Assembly: GCA_036785325.1 (NCBI GenBank)
Contig: JAXIVH010000001.1
Location: 9,220,878 to 9,284,877 of the forward strand
Reading direction: 5' to 3'
DNA: 64,000 bases
Source: Urophycis tenuis
Taxonomy: Eukaryota > Chordata > Actinopteri > Gadiformes > Phycidae
The stretch's first letter is position 1, and every line of letters starts with the position of its first letter. The translations under genes and the position numbers were made by a program. The notes below the pieces were generated by a model. It saw only the letters and a list, made by a program, of their open reading frames with translations. It had not been told where the DNA came from and did not search any database. Positions 1 through 11,820 of this stretch are shown piece after piece.

Positions 1-3000
1 CAAGGAGGAAATTGCGACGAAGAGGTCGTAATTTCAACGTCCTCTATGCATAATGCATTTCCCAAATGACTTAAATAAATGTTCAAAGCACATGCAAAAT
101 TGTATATGAACACTAAAGTAATCTATATCTAGTCAGACGGGCAGCTCAATCAACCACACTACCCAACACGCGAATAGTGTCAGAGATTGGTCTGTTGCTC
201 TGACCAGTGCAGAAAAATGGGTCAAAGAATAACAATGTTTAAAAGGCGATGCATGCACCATGCAGTAATACATGTACGCGTGCAAAGGGTTCATCAATCG
301 ATTCCGTCTTGAACACGACGGCTTGATTAGAAAATAGTCAACTACAGAGTAGGCATGGCTCATGCAACACTTCATGCTACAGCTTCGGGATTGATCAGTC
401 ATCGAAGAGATTGAAAGGAACCAGGCTCACCCCGGGGGACAGCCAGGTTTACGTTCTACGACTCGTAGTTTCAGTTTCTCAACAGTTTGAGTACCGTGTT
501 CTCGGTCAACTCGCTGTCACCGCCGTGCACAGCCACAGACACACGGCAGTGGGTTGACACTGACAGAGAAGACAACACACCGCTTGACGAGATCCGTCGC
601 AAGCTAATGCTAGCAAAGCAACTCGTCTATGCGTACAATGGAGAGTATGTCGTTTGCCGAAAATAATAACACGTTTGAATGGCATGTGGATGTACATAGA
701 CATGTATGGACCGCAATACACTGACCCACTTGACAGATAACGTAGCACGGCTAACGTAGCCCAGTTACTGTGAATGTGCAGTTGGCTAGCGGTCCATTTA
801 ACCCGTAGCTAAATCGTACGCTGACTGGAAGTAACGGGGAGGTCAGGCGTCATAGACTGAATACGGTACCTTTGGCTCTCTCTGTTGGGTATAGCTTCTC
901 CGCTTTGTTTAGAAACTTTGACGCTTTCTCTTTATCGCCGGCTTCGAGTGCTTTCGATGCTATATTTATACATTTTTCAGCCTCGTCTCTATTCCCTTCC
1001 ATCTTTCTTCTTCCTCTTCCTCCCCCGGCTTGGTCAGCTGATCACCTCCCAGACCACGTGCTCTGTCTGACCGCCTGGCGTGTTATCAGGTATAAGAGGA
1101 TCACTTACCCATGTCTAATAGTTTATCTTCTATATCCTTTATGTGTTAGTATTCCCTGTTGATACAGAGGGTCAAAAAGAAATCCAAGGATGACATTTCA
1201 AAGTGTCCAATGTGTTATTTTCCTGCATGTCATGATACAATTTAAGGATAAAACATATCAATACATTTCAATAATGGTTTTATTTATTTTATTTAAATAT
1301 TTCAAGATAGTGGAAACGTTTAAAAAAAGAAAAACCTTTAAATGTTGATATGTGGCCGATTATCTCTTGCGATCTAAAGAGAGCGCCATTGATGTCGCAA
1401 TGAAGTAGCCTACCCTGGGACTGTCGCTTTCGATAAAAGTGTAAATGTAAATGTAATACACCACTTTGCCTACAGAGAGCGCACAACCACACATAGACGG
1501 CAGCAGCTATTAAACATGTCTGTCTGTAAGGGTATAATATACATATAATATAGACACCAATTATGTGTCTATCAGTCTGTCCAACCTGCCAACAATGCCA
1601 AAGTGGGACGCTATTTTGTTTCGGAGCAAAATGTTCTCACATTCCTTTTTCAGACCAAATTTCTAATATGACTTCACCCCCCCCCCCCCCCCCCCCCCCC
1701 CTTCTTTTCTTTATTGTAATGATTCTTGGATTCTTTGAATTCAACACAAAACAAGAACATGTTCTGGTACATAACACCATTACAGCCATTAATAACACAT
1801 TCGAATATACAAAGTACGATAAAAGGGAGAGCTTCGAGTCTAACAGACTCAGTCCTTGGCTTGATTGCTGAATTACATGACATGGGGACAGTGAAGCTTG
1901 CCCTGGGATGTTTCAACTTCAAAGCTACGTACGCATCATGGTCAAAGGCAGTGAAAGGTCAGTGGACGAGGCAATCCTATGCAAAAACAGTCTTTGGAAC
2001 ATAGCTTCACGGAAAACTGTCTGAGCTATATAGAGAACTGTCCGTTGGGGTGATTCTGCTCTTCGTTGTACTTCCTCACTGCTGACTTGTTCAGTTCCAG
2101 GAGAAAAGTGGCCTTTGCAAAACCGAAGGCGAGCTACAGCTGGAACTACAGTGGCCACTCGAGCCGAATCTGACGTGTGTCGGTCGAGGCTGACTGAAGA
2201 CGCGCGGTCCAAAGTGTGCATTGCACTTATAGGCCGTGGTGCAGGTTAAACACCACTTTCGATTAATGGGTACATAAAGCACTCAAGATATGTATATAAA
2301 GTTAGAAATGTCCAAAATAGTGTTAAAATCCAGTTTTTGGTAGTAATGGTTATTTTTCATGCAACTCGGCGATGACGTCACGTTGGGGAGACGTGGTGGA
2401 AGGTAGCCTCAGCCTTGTACTAGAATGGCGTCTAAATGGTATGAGGAAGAGGTGGCAAGAAAGACCCACAATTAACATTTATGATGGCCATATCATTTCG
2501 AACCGGTTAGACGTGAAAGGGCGAATGAAGAAATGCGTGATTTTGTTGGGAAACTACCCATATGTTGTGTATTCAGTTACATTATGTGCTGTGTCTGCTA
2601 TTACACCATGCCATCAGGGGGCGCACTACCGTTTTACTGATACTGTGCAATGTGATTGGGAGTGAAAAGGAGAAGAATACATTGATACACGTTGAGTAAA
2701 CTTACAGTGCACTTCTCATTCTTTATTTCGTTTTATTAGCAAGTACAAGTCTAGTATAGGACACCATAGAAAGAACAACCGTTCAAACTTATATCCGAAG
2801 TGGCGCCTGCCCTGTCGGCGACTCGCTACCACAGAGTTTTTGTCCCGTGTCTTGTTTTACCGTCGTGTCACTGTTTTGAACGCAAGAATCACACGCAATA
2901 TATCGGGATAAGTGCACACGTCTGGACTTATGTGGTTGGTTATATGGAGTGGATTTATTCGCATGAAGCTACAAGGCTTTGGAGCGTCTGACCCAGCAGC

Positions 3001-3070
3001 AGTCGTCTCTTATAGCATTTGGGATACAATAACAAACTGTGGCCATCCACGCTTGGATTTACCTCTGGAG
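1..3070. other. Gene-poor stretch
   Basis: I see no coding exon or recognisable transposon here. Open frames are short and overlap on both strands. The only clear structure is a 25-base C run at 1677-1701. A CRE-like TGACGTCA lies near 2374. The stretch ends at the TTAA-flanked foldback element. Confidence 0.5.
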
Positions 3071-3074
3071 TTAA

Positions 3075-3731
3075 AGGGATATTCCGCCATTTTTGGAAAT
3101 TAGCTCATTTTCCACCTTCCCGCGAGCAAAACAATCAATCTTTACCCTTTTCCCGTTCATCCAGCCGTTCTGTGAGTCTGGCGGTACAACTTTTAGCTGT
3201 AGCTTAGCATAGATCATTGAATCGCATTAGACCATTAGCATCTCGCCCGCTTAGAAGTGATATGACGCGCCTCAAAGTATAGTCCCGGTATACCACCGGT
3301 AATAGCAGGTAATCACGTTGGTTGTATTGCCAGAAGAAGCCTACAGGGACTATTGAGGCGCTGTGTCATATCACTGCGCCCATGGTACCTTTGCAACTTT
3401 CCTTGATTATTACGCCAGAATGAGAGTATAGTTCCGGGTAAAATCAGCCTAGAAAATCGCCACGTTTCATTTTCCGTCGGTCTTATTGCACTTTCAAACT
3501 TGAGAAGAGACAAGTTTTAAATTGGAAAAATTCCGGAAATCGTAGTCACTTCTAAGCGGGCGAGATGCGAATGGTCTAATCCGATTCAATGATCTATGCT
3601 AAGCTACAGCTAAAAGTTTTACCGCCAGACTCACAGAACGGCTGGATGAATGGGAAAAGGGTAAAGATCGATTGTTTTGCTCGAGGGAAGGTGGAAAATG
3701 AGCTTATTTCCAAAAATGGCGGAATATCTCT
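3075..3731. mobile_element. TTAA-flanked foldback DNA element, copy 1
   Basis: The outer ~185 bases at each end are near-perfect inverted complements (about 3075-3260 and 3546-3731), starting AGGGATATTCCGCC. TTAA flanks both ends (3071-3074 and 3732-3735), which is the target-site duplication expected of piggyBac-type transposition. There is no transposase frame, so it is non-autonomous. A second copy lies in reverse orientation at 44490-45124 inside the last snapc3 intron. The superfamily is inferred from the TTAA flank only. Confidence 0.75.
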
Positions 3732-3744
3732 TTAAAGTAAAGGA

Positions 3745-4560
3745 AAAGAGGCCGACGGTGAGGGACAGGCTCAGGAAGCACAAGCCTGTCCTACCATCTG
3801 TGATTATGGGCAACGTGTGCTCCGTAGTCAACAAAGTTGATGAACTTGCAGCGCTTGTGAAGTATGATCGGCTGTACCAACAGTGCAGCCCTCTCTGTTT
3901 TACTGAGTCGTGCTTTACGGACAGAGCCTGGACACATCACCGCAAAGCAGAGAGCGTGTGACCAAATCATTGAATTGCTGGCGGTGAGTTGCAGACCCAA
4001 GTGAATTCTCCAATGTCATTGTCATCCTGGTGTATATGTATTCCACCATCTGCCAAATGCCAAACTGGCGACTGACATGATGGCAAGAGTAGCTCAAGAA
4101 CTGCAACGCCGCACTCCGGACGCTCTTGTGATGATCAGTGGCGATTTTAACCATTGTACTCTCTCCACCTCACTTCCATCGTTCAGGCAGTTTGTCAACT
4201 GCCCCACACGATGTGGCAAGACTATTGACTTATTTTATGCCAAGATATTAAGGACAGTTACACATCCACTGCCCTGCCTCCACTCAGCAGGTCGGACCAT
4301 AACCTGGTGCTCCTGTCATCCAAATACACCATCTTGGCCCGTAAACAGCCTATATCAACAAAGTCCGTGCGTGTATGGTCTAAGGAGGCATGCGAGGACT
4401 TACAGGAGTGTTTGTAGTGTACGGACTGGTCTGTGTTTTATGAGGAAGACCCCAATGGGGCTGATGTTGTGGCTGATCGTTTTACTGACTATTAATTTCT
4501 GTACTGACTTGATCATCCCGTGTAAAACGATCAAAGTATTTATTTATCTAAGTTTATAAT
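3745..4560 (+). pseudogene. Truncated LINE endonuclease fragment
   Basis: Two broken frames read as parts of an apurinic-type endonuclease of a CR1/L2/Rex1-group non-LTR retrotransposon. The first (3760-3960) contains GNVCSVVNKVDELAALV, like the N-terminal 'GNVRSLRNKMDEL' motif. The second (4077-4330) contains ISGDFNH and CPTRCGKTIDLFYA, like the GDFN catalytic motif and the 'T-LD--Y' motif. No reverse transcriptase follows. The fragment abuts the foldback element at 3731. It is a dead 5'/central piece. Confidence 0.7.
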
Positions 4561-5392
4561 TACATGTTTGAATAGCTATTATTTCATCTCCTTTTCATAT
4601 TACATACTGTGTTGATCAGTGGCGAACCGTGAACACTACAGCTCGGCCTTCACCTCAGCCATCACAGCCATCATACGATGAATTGAAAGGGTTAAACAAA
4701 TGCAATCCGACTTTAATTAACGATGACGAGGATGTAAACAAATAGACCATAACATCGATAACATTCTCCGCAACAAAAAACATCTCAAAATTAAATAAAC
4801 ATACATAAACATATTCTAAAGCCAAAATCTGGAAATATTGAATGAAGTCCCCCAGAGTGTCACCCCATGACGCTGCTGACACGGACACCAAGGCTCATTT
4901 CATCCCCCCAAAAGTTGTCAAACTGACCGTCGCTTGCAGGTGTGCCGCAGAACCTTGATGTCGGTGGGCTGACTTTGTCAGATTTGTAAGGCTGACAAAT
5001 CCGCTGCTGACCCAGGTGGATCAGCGCTTTTTCAGTTGTAAAAAGCAAAAAACTCCACCAGTACAGCCTGTTTGTTTTATAACAGCCCACCATCCATGGA
5101 TATCGCTGATCATTTTCGGACTTGAAATGCCTTTACACTTTCTTAACCTTTTTTTTTTATTGGTCTTCCGTTTTTTATTATTTATAGTTTTTCTGTGAAA
5201 GGACGCCTTGAAAAGGGCGATCCGATCAAGCTAGCCACAACGTAATTCTCCTCTGACGCCATTTAACTTTCAATCTCAATCTCTCAACCACTTTCATCAC
5301 TCTGCTAAGATTTACCTCTGTGACAGAGGCGGCAGAGTGGTGAGAACGGTTGAGACTCAGCCACTCTGTTATAGGTTAGGACTTCGTGAAGG
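4561..5392. other. Unassigned intergenic sequence
   Basis: AT-rich sequence with no coding frame I can support and no repeat family I recognise. A T-rich tract lies at 5149-5160. Confidence 0.4.
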
Positions 5393-5431
5393 CTAGAGTC
5401 CTATAGAGAGAGTCTCTCTATAGGACTCTAG
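5393..5431. repeat. Near-perfect 39-bp palindrome
   Basis: Two 19-base arms, CTAGAGTCCTATAGAGAGA and its exact complement, are separated by one base (G, 5412). The flanks GTGAAGGC and GTGAAGGCC also repeat directly on either side. It could form a cruciform or be a tiny insertion footprint. No function can be assigned. Confidence 0.85.
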
Positions 5432-5741
5432 TGAAGGCCTACGATCTTATTTTTTTGTCCCGCCCACTTGAAATCGAACCGTGATTGGTCAATCTGCCTT
5501 CTGCAGGAATTGTGAAGTCCTAACCAATTAATGAGCCAGCTAACCGGGCCTTGATAGAGACGGACGATTCTGATTGGATAACATGTTTTAGGGACCATAA
5601 CCATTTCATTGCTAATGTGAATTTGACAGTAAACTTAATTTTAGAACATAGATGAGAGAAAATGTATTAAATGTATTGTAATAAAAAATGTATTGTAATA
5701 AATTAAATAAGATAGAAATTAAAAATATATATATTATTATT

Positions 5742-5861
5742 TGGCTGGCGACCTGTCCAGGGTGTACCCCGCCTCTCGCCCGTTGCAGCTGGGATTGGCT
5801 CCAGCCCCCCCGGGACCCTCGTAGAGGATAAGCGGTCACGATAATGGATGGATGGATGGAT
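5742..5861 (+). mobile_element. LINE 3' tail with GGAT repeats
   Basis: Typical fish retrotransposon 3' end: a GGCGACCTGTCCAGGGTGT core, a CAGCTGGGATTGGCTCCAG stretch, then AGGATAAGCGGT and a tandem ATGG tail. The tail resembles RTE/Rex3-type elements. The family name is from memory of the motif, not from alignment. No coding part is attached. Confidence 0.7.
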
Positions 5862-6574
5862 ATTATTATTTCTTATTTAATATTTTTGGTCCAGAATTTT
5901 GTTAGGCCTTCTCTGAAGGCGTAGAAGGCCCTGAGGGTTCCCCACTGGTGTTGATCCATGCCGCCTTGCTACGGAATCCAACGTATTGTGTTTTGTCACA
6001 GGTTAATAAAGTGACGAACTGGCCCCACGTCTCCTGCATTTAATTGAGACAACACAGACAAGTTTATGTTACACTATGCTATCTCTCAACCTATCGATCT
6101 ATTTATCTATCTATCTAGGCTATCTTTATATTTACTTATATATCTGACACTGTCACTCTCTCACTACTCGTCTCTCTCAATGGTATCAAGGTGGGCTTTC
6201 GTCCGGGCTCCCCGACCTGACGTCACACAATGCATTGTGGGCATCGCTAACCTGTTAGCCAAAGGCTAACATTTCACCTACTTTTCCTTATTATATTTCC
6301 TTTTTGTGATACCCTACAATGTCAAACACAATGGATAACTATTTGAATGTTTATTACCAACTAGAAAATTGCCAGAATAGAAAAAAAAAATTAACCTGCA
6401 CCATGGGCTTTAACGCGTTGTAACGGTACGAGCCGGTGTGCGGCACAGACACAGTGGGCACCGTTACCAACAGACTTCCGCTGAAGGAAGTGCGCTGCAG
6501 TGTGCAGGCCAGTGCAACCGGTATCGCGTGAGTCCACGGTGCTCAAGCTTCTCTGTCTGTAAGTGTGTGTGTTG
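5862..6574. other. Unassigned intergenic sequence
   Basis: It holds TCTA-type simple repeats around 6085-6130 and otherwise unassigned sequence. I see no gene. Confidence 0.4.
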
Positions 6575-6814
6575 GGAGAAAAGACGTGCCCCGTGTGATC
6601 TGTGTGGACAGGGCGGTCGCTGGGGTGGTCGTGGGCTGTGAATACCTTTGGTGGCTGCTCGCAGTCCTAGTTTATATTCTAGTTTTCCATTCATACATTT
6701 GTATCTGTATGAGTTTGCGTTACTTTTGTGCCCTTGACTGTCACTTATTTCTCCAAGTGACTGATGGCGGACGTTTTTCATTGTGCCCCGTCTGCATTTT
6801 TGGTCTTTATTTTT

Positions 6815-7197
6815 AGACAGACAGACAGACAGACATACTTTATTGATCCCTGAGGGAAATTGCATTCGTCACAATACTCCAGGGAAAAAAGAAATTATTA
6901 TTAATTATTATTAAATAAAATACAAACCTATGTAATAAAATATACAAAAATATACATAAAGAAATGAAAATATACATAAATGTACATACATCCAGGCATA
7001 CACTAAGAGGTAATAGCATACACATGTAGCATGTCGGAAGACCAGTTGTGCAGAGAGATGACCAGTTATGTAGTAAAATGAAATTACAGTGAAATGAAAT
7101 TACAGTTATGCACTATGAATGGATAACCTGTTATGCAGATGAAAGTGACAAATTGTAAAGTTTGATAACACTACTGCACGCTAATTAAATAACTATA
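6815..7197 (-). mobile_element. LINE 3' untranslated fragment
   Basis: Read on the minus strand it ends in AATTTCCCTCAGGGATCAAT, AAAGTATGTC and a GTCT tandem tail (6815-6836). This is the usual 3' end of fish L2/Rex1-type elements. The rest is AT-rich and non-coding. It interrupts the duplicated segment. Confidence 0.65.
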
Positions 7198-7307
7198 GAT
7201 GTCCAGCAGAAACAGTGCACGCAGTTGGGCACTGTTGGGTGACTGCTGAAATGAACTGGGGAATAGCAAATGCTACGCCAAAGATGGAGGAAGCTAACTA
7301 GCTAGCT

Positions 7308-8106
7308 CTCCACCCTCCAGCCCCACCCTCCCCCGTCATCCTGTGTGGCTCCGCAGTTGACTTTGTAAGGTCCTTCTGCTTCCTGGGCAGCATCATTGCC
7401 CAGGACCTAAAATGGGATCTGAACATCAGATCACTCATCAAGAAAGCACAACAGAGGATGTACATCCTTTGGCAGCTGAAGAAGTTCAACCTGCCAAAGA
7501 CGATGATGGTGCACTTCTACACTGCCATCATCAAGTCCATCATCACTTCCTCCATCACTGTCTGGGTACGCTACAGCCACTGCTCAGGACAAGAGCAGCA
7601 TATAATTTACTCTACTGAGAAGGTGATTGGCTGCAACCTTCCATCCCTACAGGCACACCTCCAGGGCTCTGTGCAGGACTGTGGCCAACCCCTCCCATCC
7701 CGGACACAGTCTCTTTGACCCTCTCCTCTCTGGCAGGAGGCTGCGGTCCATCAGGACCAAAACCTCCCAACACATGAACAGTTTCTTCCCTGCTGCAGTT
7801 GGGATCATGTACAAGTCCCGGGACCCCCCTCCCCCACCCTTATTATTATTATTTTTTTCTGGCAATAGTTTTTAATGCCTGACTCTGATGCCCTAAAGCA
7901 CTACTGCACTCTGTAACACTGTAAAACACTTCAAAACACCAGCTACCTCGACTTTACTATTTAATCTACCTGGCTCCTCCATAATGTTGCTTGTTATTTG
8001 TGTTGTCTATTGTTATTGTTGATTGTTTACTGTCGCGCACAAACCACCGAGACAAATTCCTTGTAGGTGCAAATCTACTTGGCAATAAACATCTTTCTGA
8101 GTTCTG
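7308..8106 (+). pseudogene. LINE reverse transcriptase C-terminal fragment and 3' end
   Basis: Frames around 7350-7830 encode the region after the reverse transcriptase core: VDFVRSFCFLGSIIAQDLKW, then IKKAQQRMYILWQLKKFNLP and FYTAIIKSIITSSITVW, then DPLLSGRRLRSIRTKTS. The frame shifts near 7640. The 3' tail (8060-8106) has AAATTCCTTGTAGGTGCAAA and GGCAATAAAC, typical of fish L2-like elements. The fragment is 5'-truncated and dead. Confidence 0.75.
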
Positions 8107-9173
8107 AGGACAACAAAACAATACAAAATAGCAAGCAATATATGTACAAAACACAAGAAAAGCTAAAATACACTGTGACCAAAGTCTAGGCACACAACCT
8201 GCGGGAAACGTGAACAAATAATGACTTTCAGCAACGACCGCGCATTCGCCGCGGCAGCTGGCTAATCTACAGATGATTCCTTGAGGACAGAGACCCCTTT
8301 TGGTCACCAACATTGCTTGGTCATATGCAGTCTCATCAACATGTTTTACGTGTCGGTCAGACGGCAAAATAAAACTATATTTCGTTGTCTCTGTACTTGT
8401 ACTCTGCACAATGACAATAAAGTTGAATCCACTTAAAAAAATTTAAAAAAAAAAGCATAGCAGCAACAATCTACTGGGCACTCTGGGTGACAATATTTTC
8501 CATCTCCAAATCCCTGGTGACTGTGAACGACACACAGACACATGCAATTAACAGTAAAAGCCAGTGTACTACGTTTAGTCTTGTCTTGTCCTGCATGTGG
8601 GGCCTGCGCACTTTATCTGTTCACCGTGGGAGGGTGAGAAACGTCCTCTCGATTCCTTTCTATGTCCTGCCATGTGAAGGAATTGACAATTAAGCTACTT
8701 TGACTACCTTGACTTAGTTCATTTTACTTTTACGTTTGTTTTTAATTTACATTGTCTCAACAAAGTATGTTAGACTGGCTAAGCATTTACTACAGAAAGA
8801 AGGTAACTGAATTAGTCTTCCAGCCATAAATATGACCATAGTGAATTATTCTACTTTTATCTATTGTGTGTGCCATTAATTAATCTTGATCTTGGGTTAC
8901 TGGGACAACTGACCTTTCTAGTCTGTTTTGATCAAAACCTTTTCTATATGTCCCTCTGCATATTTGCAAACCAGAGGTACAAGGTTTAGTTACATTTCGT
9001 GTTAATATCCAACCCAGTCTCACGCCAGTTAGTAAAATAGTCACGAAATAGTCCTAATTTATTGATTCGTGTACATGGACACGAATTTCCATTTTTTTCG
9101 AGACAACTTTCAACGACTTTCATTATAACCTGAACCCTAATTTAACCCCTAAACCGGGACGGCGGGACCTGCG

Positions 9174-9560
9174 TGAAGTTGGCACCCCATATGTTGAAAA
9201 TATGAATAAAAGTACTTTCATTCGTTTGTGCACATTTATGCAGGCAAAATGAACGTTTGTGCGCAAACCGTCTTGATGATATTCAACATTTGACAGGTTG
9301 GTGACCTTAGGTCACTCAGCACCCCATCAACATCCAAATGACTCAAAAATGGTTGGAATCGACTGTGCTTCGTTTGTGCACATTTGTGCAGCTAAAATAA
9401 ACATTTGTGCACAAAGCGTCTTTATGATATTCAACATTTAATTATTGACCTGGGGTCAACCAGCACCCCATCAACATCCAAATGACTCCAAAATGGTTGG
9501 AATCGTTTGTGCTTCGTTTGTGCACGTTTGTGCAGGCAAAATAAACATGAAAAAACTCAG
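9174..9560. repeat. Repeat module with internal duplication
   Basis: It contains two direct versions (about 9220-9400 and 9400-9560) of a module with CGTTTGTGCACATTTGTGCA and CACCCCATCAACATCCAAAT. The complement of the first version lies at 13214-13455, directly beside the second copy of the duplicated segment. There is no coding potential. Element type is unknown. Confidence 0.7.
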
Positions 9561-10389
9561 CCTTGTGTCCTCTTACCTTTCTTGTGCATTGAAGAAATGT
9601 TTACATGCTTCTGGACCATTACAGCCACCTACTGACAAATATTGGTCTCGCAATATAGCCTAAGGAGAACGCCATGTTATCAACGCCAAATTTGGCGCAA
9701 TACTGAGTAGGCTAGCCTATCAGAACGGCATCCAAAACCAACCCATAGTAAAACTTAGTCAATATTGCTCCCAATTCTGTCCGAGATTCAGAAAGAAAAA
9801 GTCAATCCTTGACAGGTTTATATCATCATTTTAATCTTCTAAAAATAAAATGCATCTAGATTGCTTTTAGTTGTAGGCTACTTTAGTTAAGGGTGATATT
9901 TCAATGACTAATGACAACACTGCCTATACAAGTATGTTCAAGTTCCTTGTCTACAAACTAATAGCCTACTGTAGAACTACATAAAATACAACACTACACT
10001 GTTTATTTGCATGAAATAAGTGCTAAAACAGTAAATGTACAGTACGGTAAGGTGCAAAGCCTGATCCACTAGACTGTGGGAAAATACAGGGTGGGGGTGA
10101 CTTTGAGCAATGCCATACAGATTTGACTGAAAGCTCTACCTTTTGCAGTTGTGTTGTATAAAACAGTTTCACCTAACCTTTTCACAACTTTTCAGAAAAT
10201 ACACAAGGTATTTCTACAGCCACATGAGTACAGCCATATTGTCAAGGTAACTTCATACTGATTGAAACCCATACACTGTGTTAGATACTGTGGTTTAAAA
10301 TGTCTTATATCTCTACATATTGATGTATGATTTAAAGTCAGATAGCAACTACACCCAGACAATGACTGTCTATTTTCATTTACACCAGA

Positions 10390-11056
10390 TGCCAAAGTCA
10401 CCTCAATATGACAAGGATATACTCATACAGTTGATCACTACTGCCCGAGAATCATACAGGAGGAGAAAATTACGGGTCCCTCTGAGAAAGTGTGGGCTGA
10501 TCTAAGAGAGCAGCTTAGAGGGACAGTAAAACCCCAAAATCTGTATACAATTGCTAAGCTAGATAGATACGATAGCTGGAAAATCTTAAAGATACAATCT
10601 GAAAATAATGAAAGCGATGACAGCACTGATGAAGTCCAGGAAATTAAATCAAATGAAAATGTTGAAAATGATTTGGAGGCAGAACCTGATGATAGCTCTG
10701 ATGACAAGAAACACACTAAGCATGCTAAAAACACAAATGAAATTAATATTCAGCTAGAAATTACACATCGGGAGTGGAATGATGACTTGGTGGAACATGT
10801 GATGTACAATGATACATGGGGCCCCTCAAACAAAAGAGAACACATCGTGTTGAAGCGAAGAGCTTGGACACATTCTCTAAACAAGAAAATCTGGGAGGCC
10901 AGTAAATGTCCTTGCACAATTGCTTTTAAAAGGGGGAAGGTGTACCCAAATGGCATCCAGAAGTGCCTCGACATAACAGGAGTTTGCACAGAGTGTAATG
11001 CACAACAAGTATTTACAGTGAGAGCTTGCCACAAGACCTATGGTATTTCACTGTGA
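10390..11056 (+). pseudogene. Orphan ORF, possible transposon-derived fragment
   Basis: A frame reads from about 10440 through the ATG at 10490 to a stop at 11054-11056 (188 residues from that ATG). The N-terminal part reads coherently upstream of the ATG (EEKITGPSEKVWADLREQL), so the true start is probably missing or upstream. The middle is acidic (residues 35-75, many Asp/Glu/Ser). The C-terminal third is basic with a cysteine pattern CPC-(x)n-C-(x)5-CTEC-(x)n-C, suggesting a zinc-binding module. It stops where a LINE fragment begins at about 11060, so it is probably cut short. I do not recognise the family. It could be the N-terminus of a domesticated or decayed DNA transposase. Confidence 0.45.
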
Positions 11057-11069
11057 AATAAAGGAGATT

Positions 11070-11510
11070 GTGCATCATCTCTTAGGGGGGAAGAAGAGGA
11101 AGTTATCAGGCACATCAGTGCAAGTGCAAATTGGTTAACTGAATGGCAAAGAAGTGGTGCAGCTGTGCCATCGGAAGCAGTATCTTCTCTCTTGCGTTGT
11201 TGGGAGCACTTGTCAAGGCGTTCACCACAATGCAATCCTGATAGCTTTGCTGGTGAGGCAGGTGGTGTAAATTCCCAGTAGGGGGGGAGAGAGACACCAA
11301 TGATACTCTCAGCTGCTCTCACTATGCGCTGCAGTGTCTTGCGGCAGGACACGGTGCAGGCACCGTACCACACATTGATGCAGCTGGTCAGGAGGCTCTC
11401 GATGGTGCCTCTGTAGAATGTGTGCATGATGGTGGATGAGGCCCATGCTCTTACAGGCGTTGCAATGTTTGACAGATTTGTTGCAATGTTTGACTTGCAC
11501 GATGCTTTGG
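11070..11510 (-). pseudogene. LINE reverse transcriptase C-terminal fragment
   Basis: On the minus strand the frame has IMHTFYRGTIESLLTSCINV, WYGACTVSCRKTLQRIVRAA and ESIIGVSLPPY. This matches the conserved segment that follows the polymerase core in CR1/L2/Rex1-type LINEs. It is truncated at both ends. Its upstream edge coincides with an inverted-repeat arm at 11471. Confidence 0.7.
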
Positions 11511-11820
11511 GTAGAAGGCTACCTACCATACATTTTAAAAATCTGTTCCTTAAATCCTCAATGACCCTGCATGACCCTGCACGGGTCATGTGAGTCACTC
11601 ACATGACCTGTGCAGGAGCCGTGTCCGTACGTGATGGATCACTCCAGTGGCACTTGATAGGCAAAAGCCGGCTACAAGACTCTGTAGCCTATTAATCCTT
11701 GGCGAGAAAACAGGGACAAATAACATGTGTTTGAGGATTTAAGGAACAGATTTTAAAAATGTATGGTAGCCTTCTACCCAAAGCATTGTGCAAGTCAAAC
11801 ATTACAACAAATCAGTTACA
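11471..11820. repeat. Inverted repeat with ~90-bp arms
   Basis: The left arm (11471-11560) and right arm (11732-11820) are complementary except for a 4-base duplication (CTAC) and a few substitutions. The spacer of about 170 bases contains ATGACCCTGC repeated twice. It could be a foldback element, or a local inversion-duplication at the edge of the LINE fragment. Confidence 0.75.

Larger units (their letters stand above)
6575..8930. repeat. Duplicated segment, interrupted copy
   Basis: Blocks at 6575-6812, 7198-7307, 8107-8400, 8455-8572 and 8790-8930 recur in the same order and orientation at 13463-14425. The gaps between the blocks are filled in this copy by two pieces of LINE sequence (6815-7197 and 7308-8106). 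The insertions therefore happened in this copy after duplication, or the other copy represents the uninterrupted ancestral state. Confidence 0.75.
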
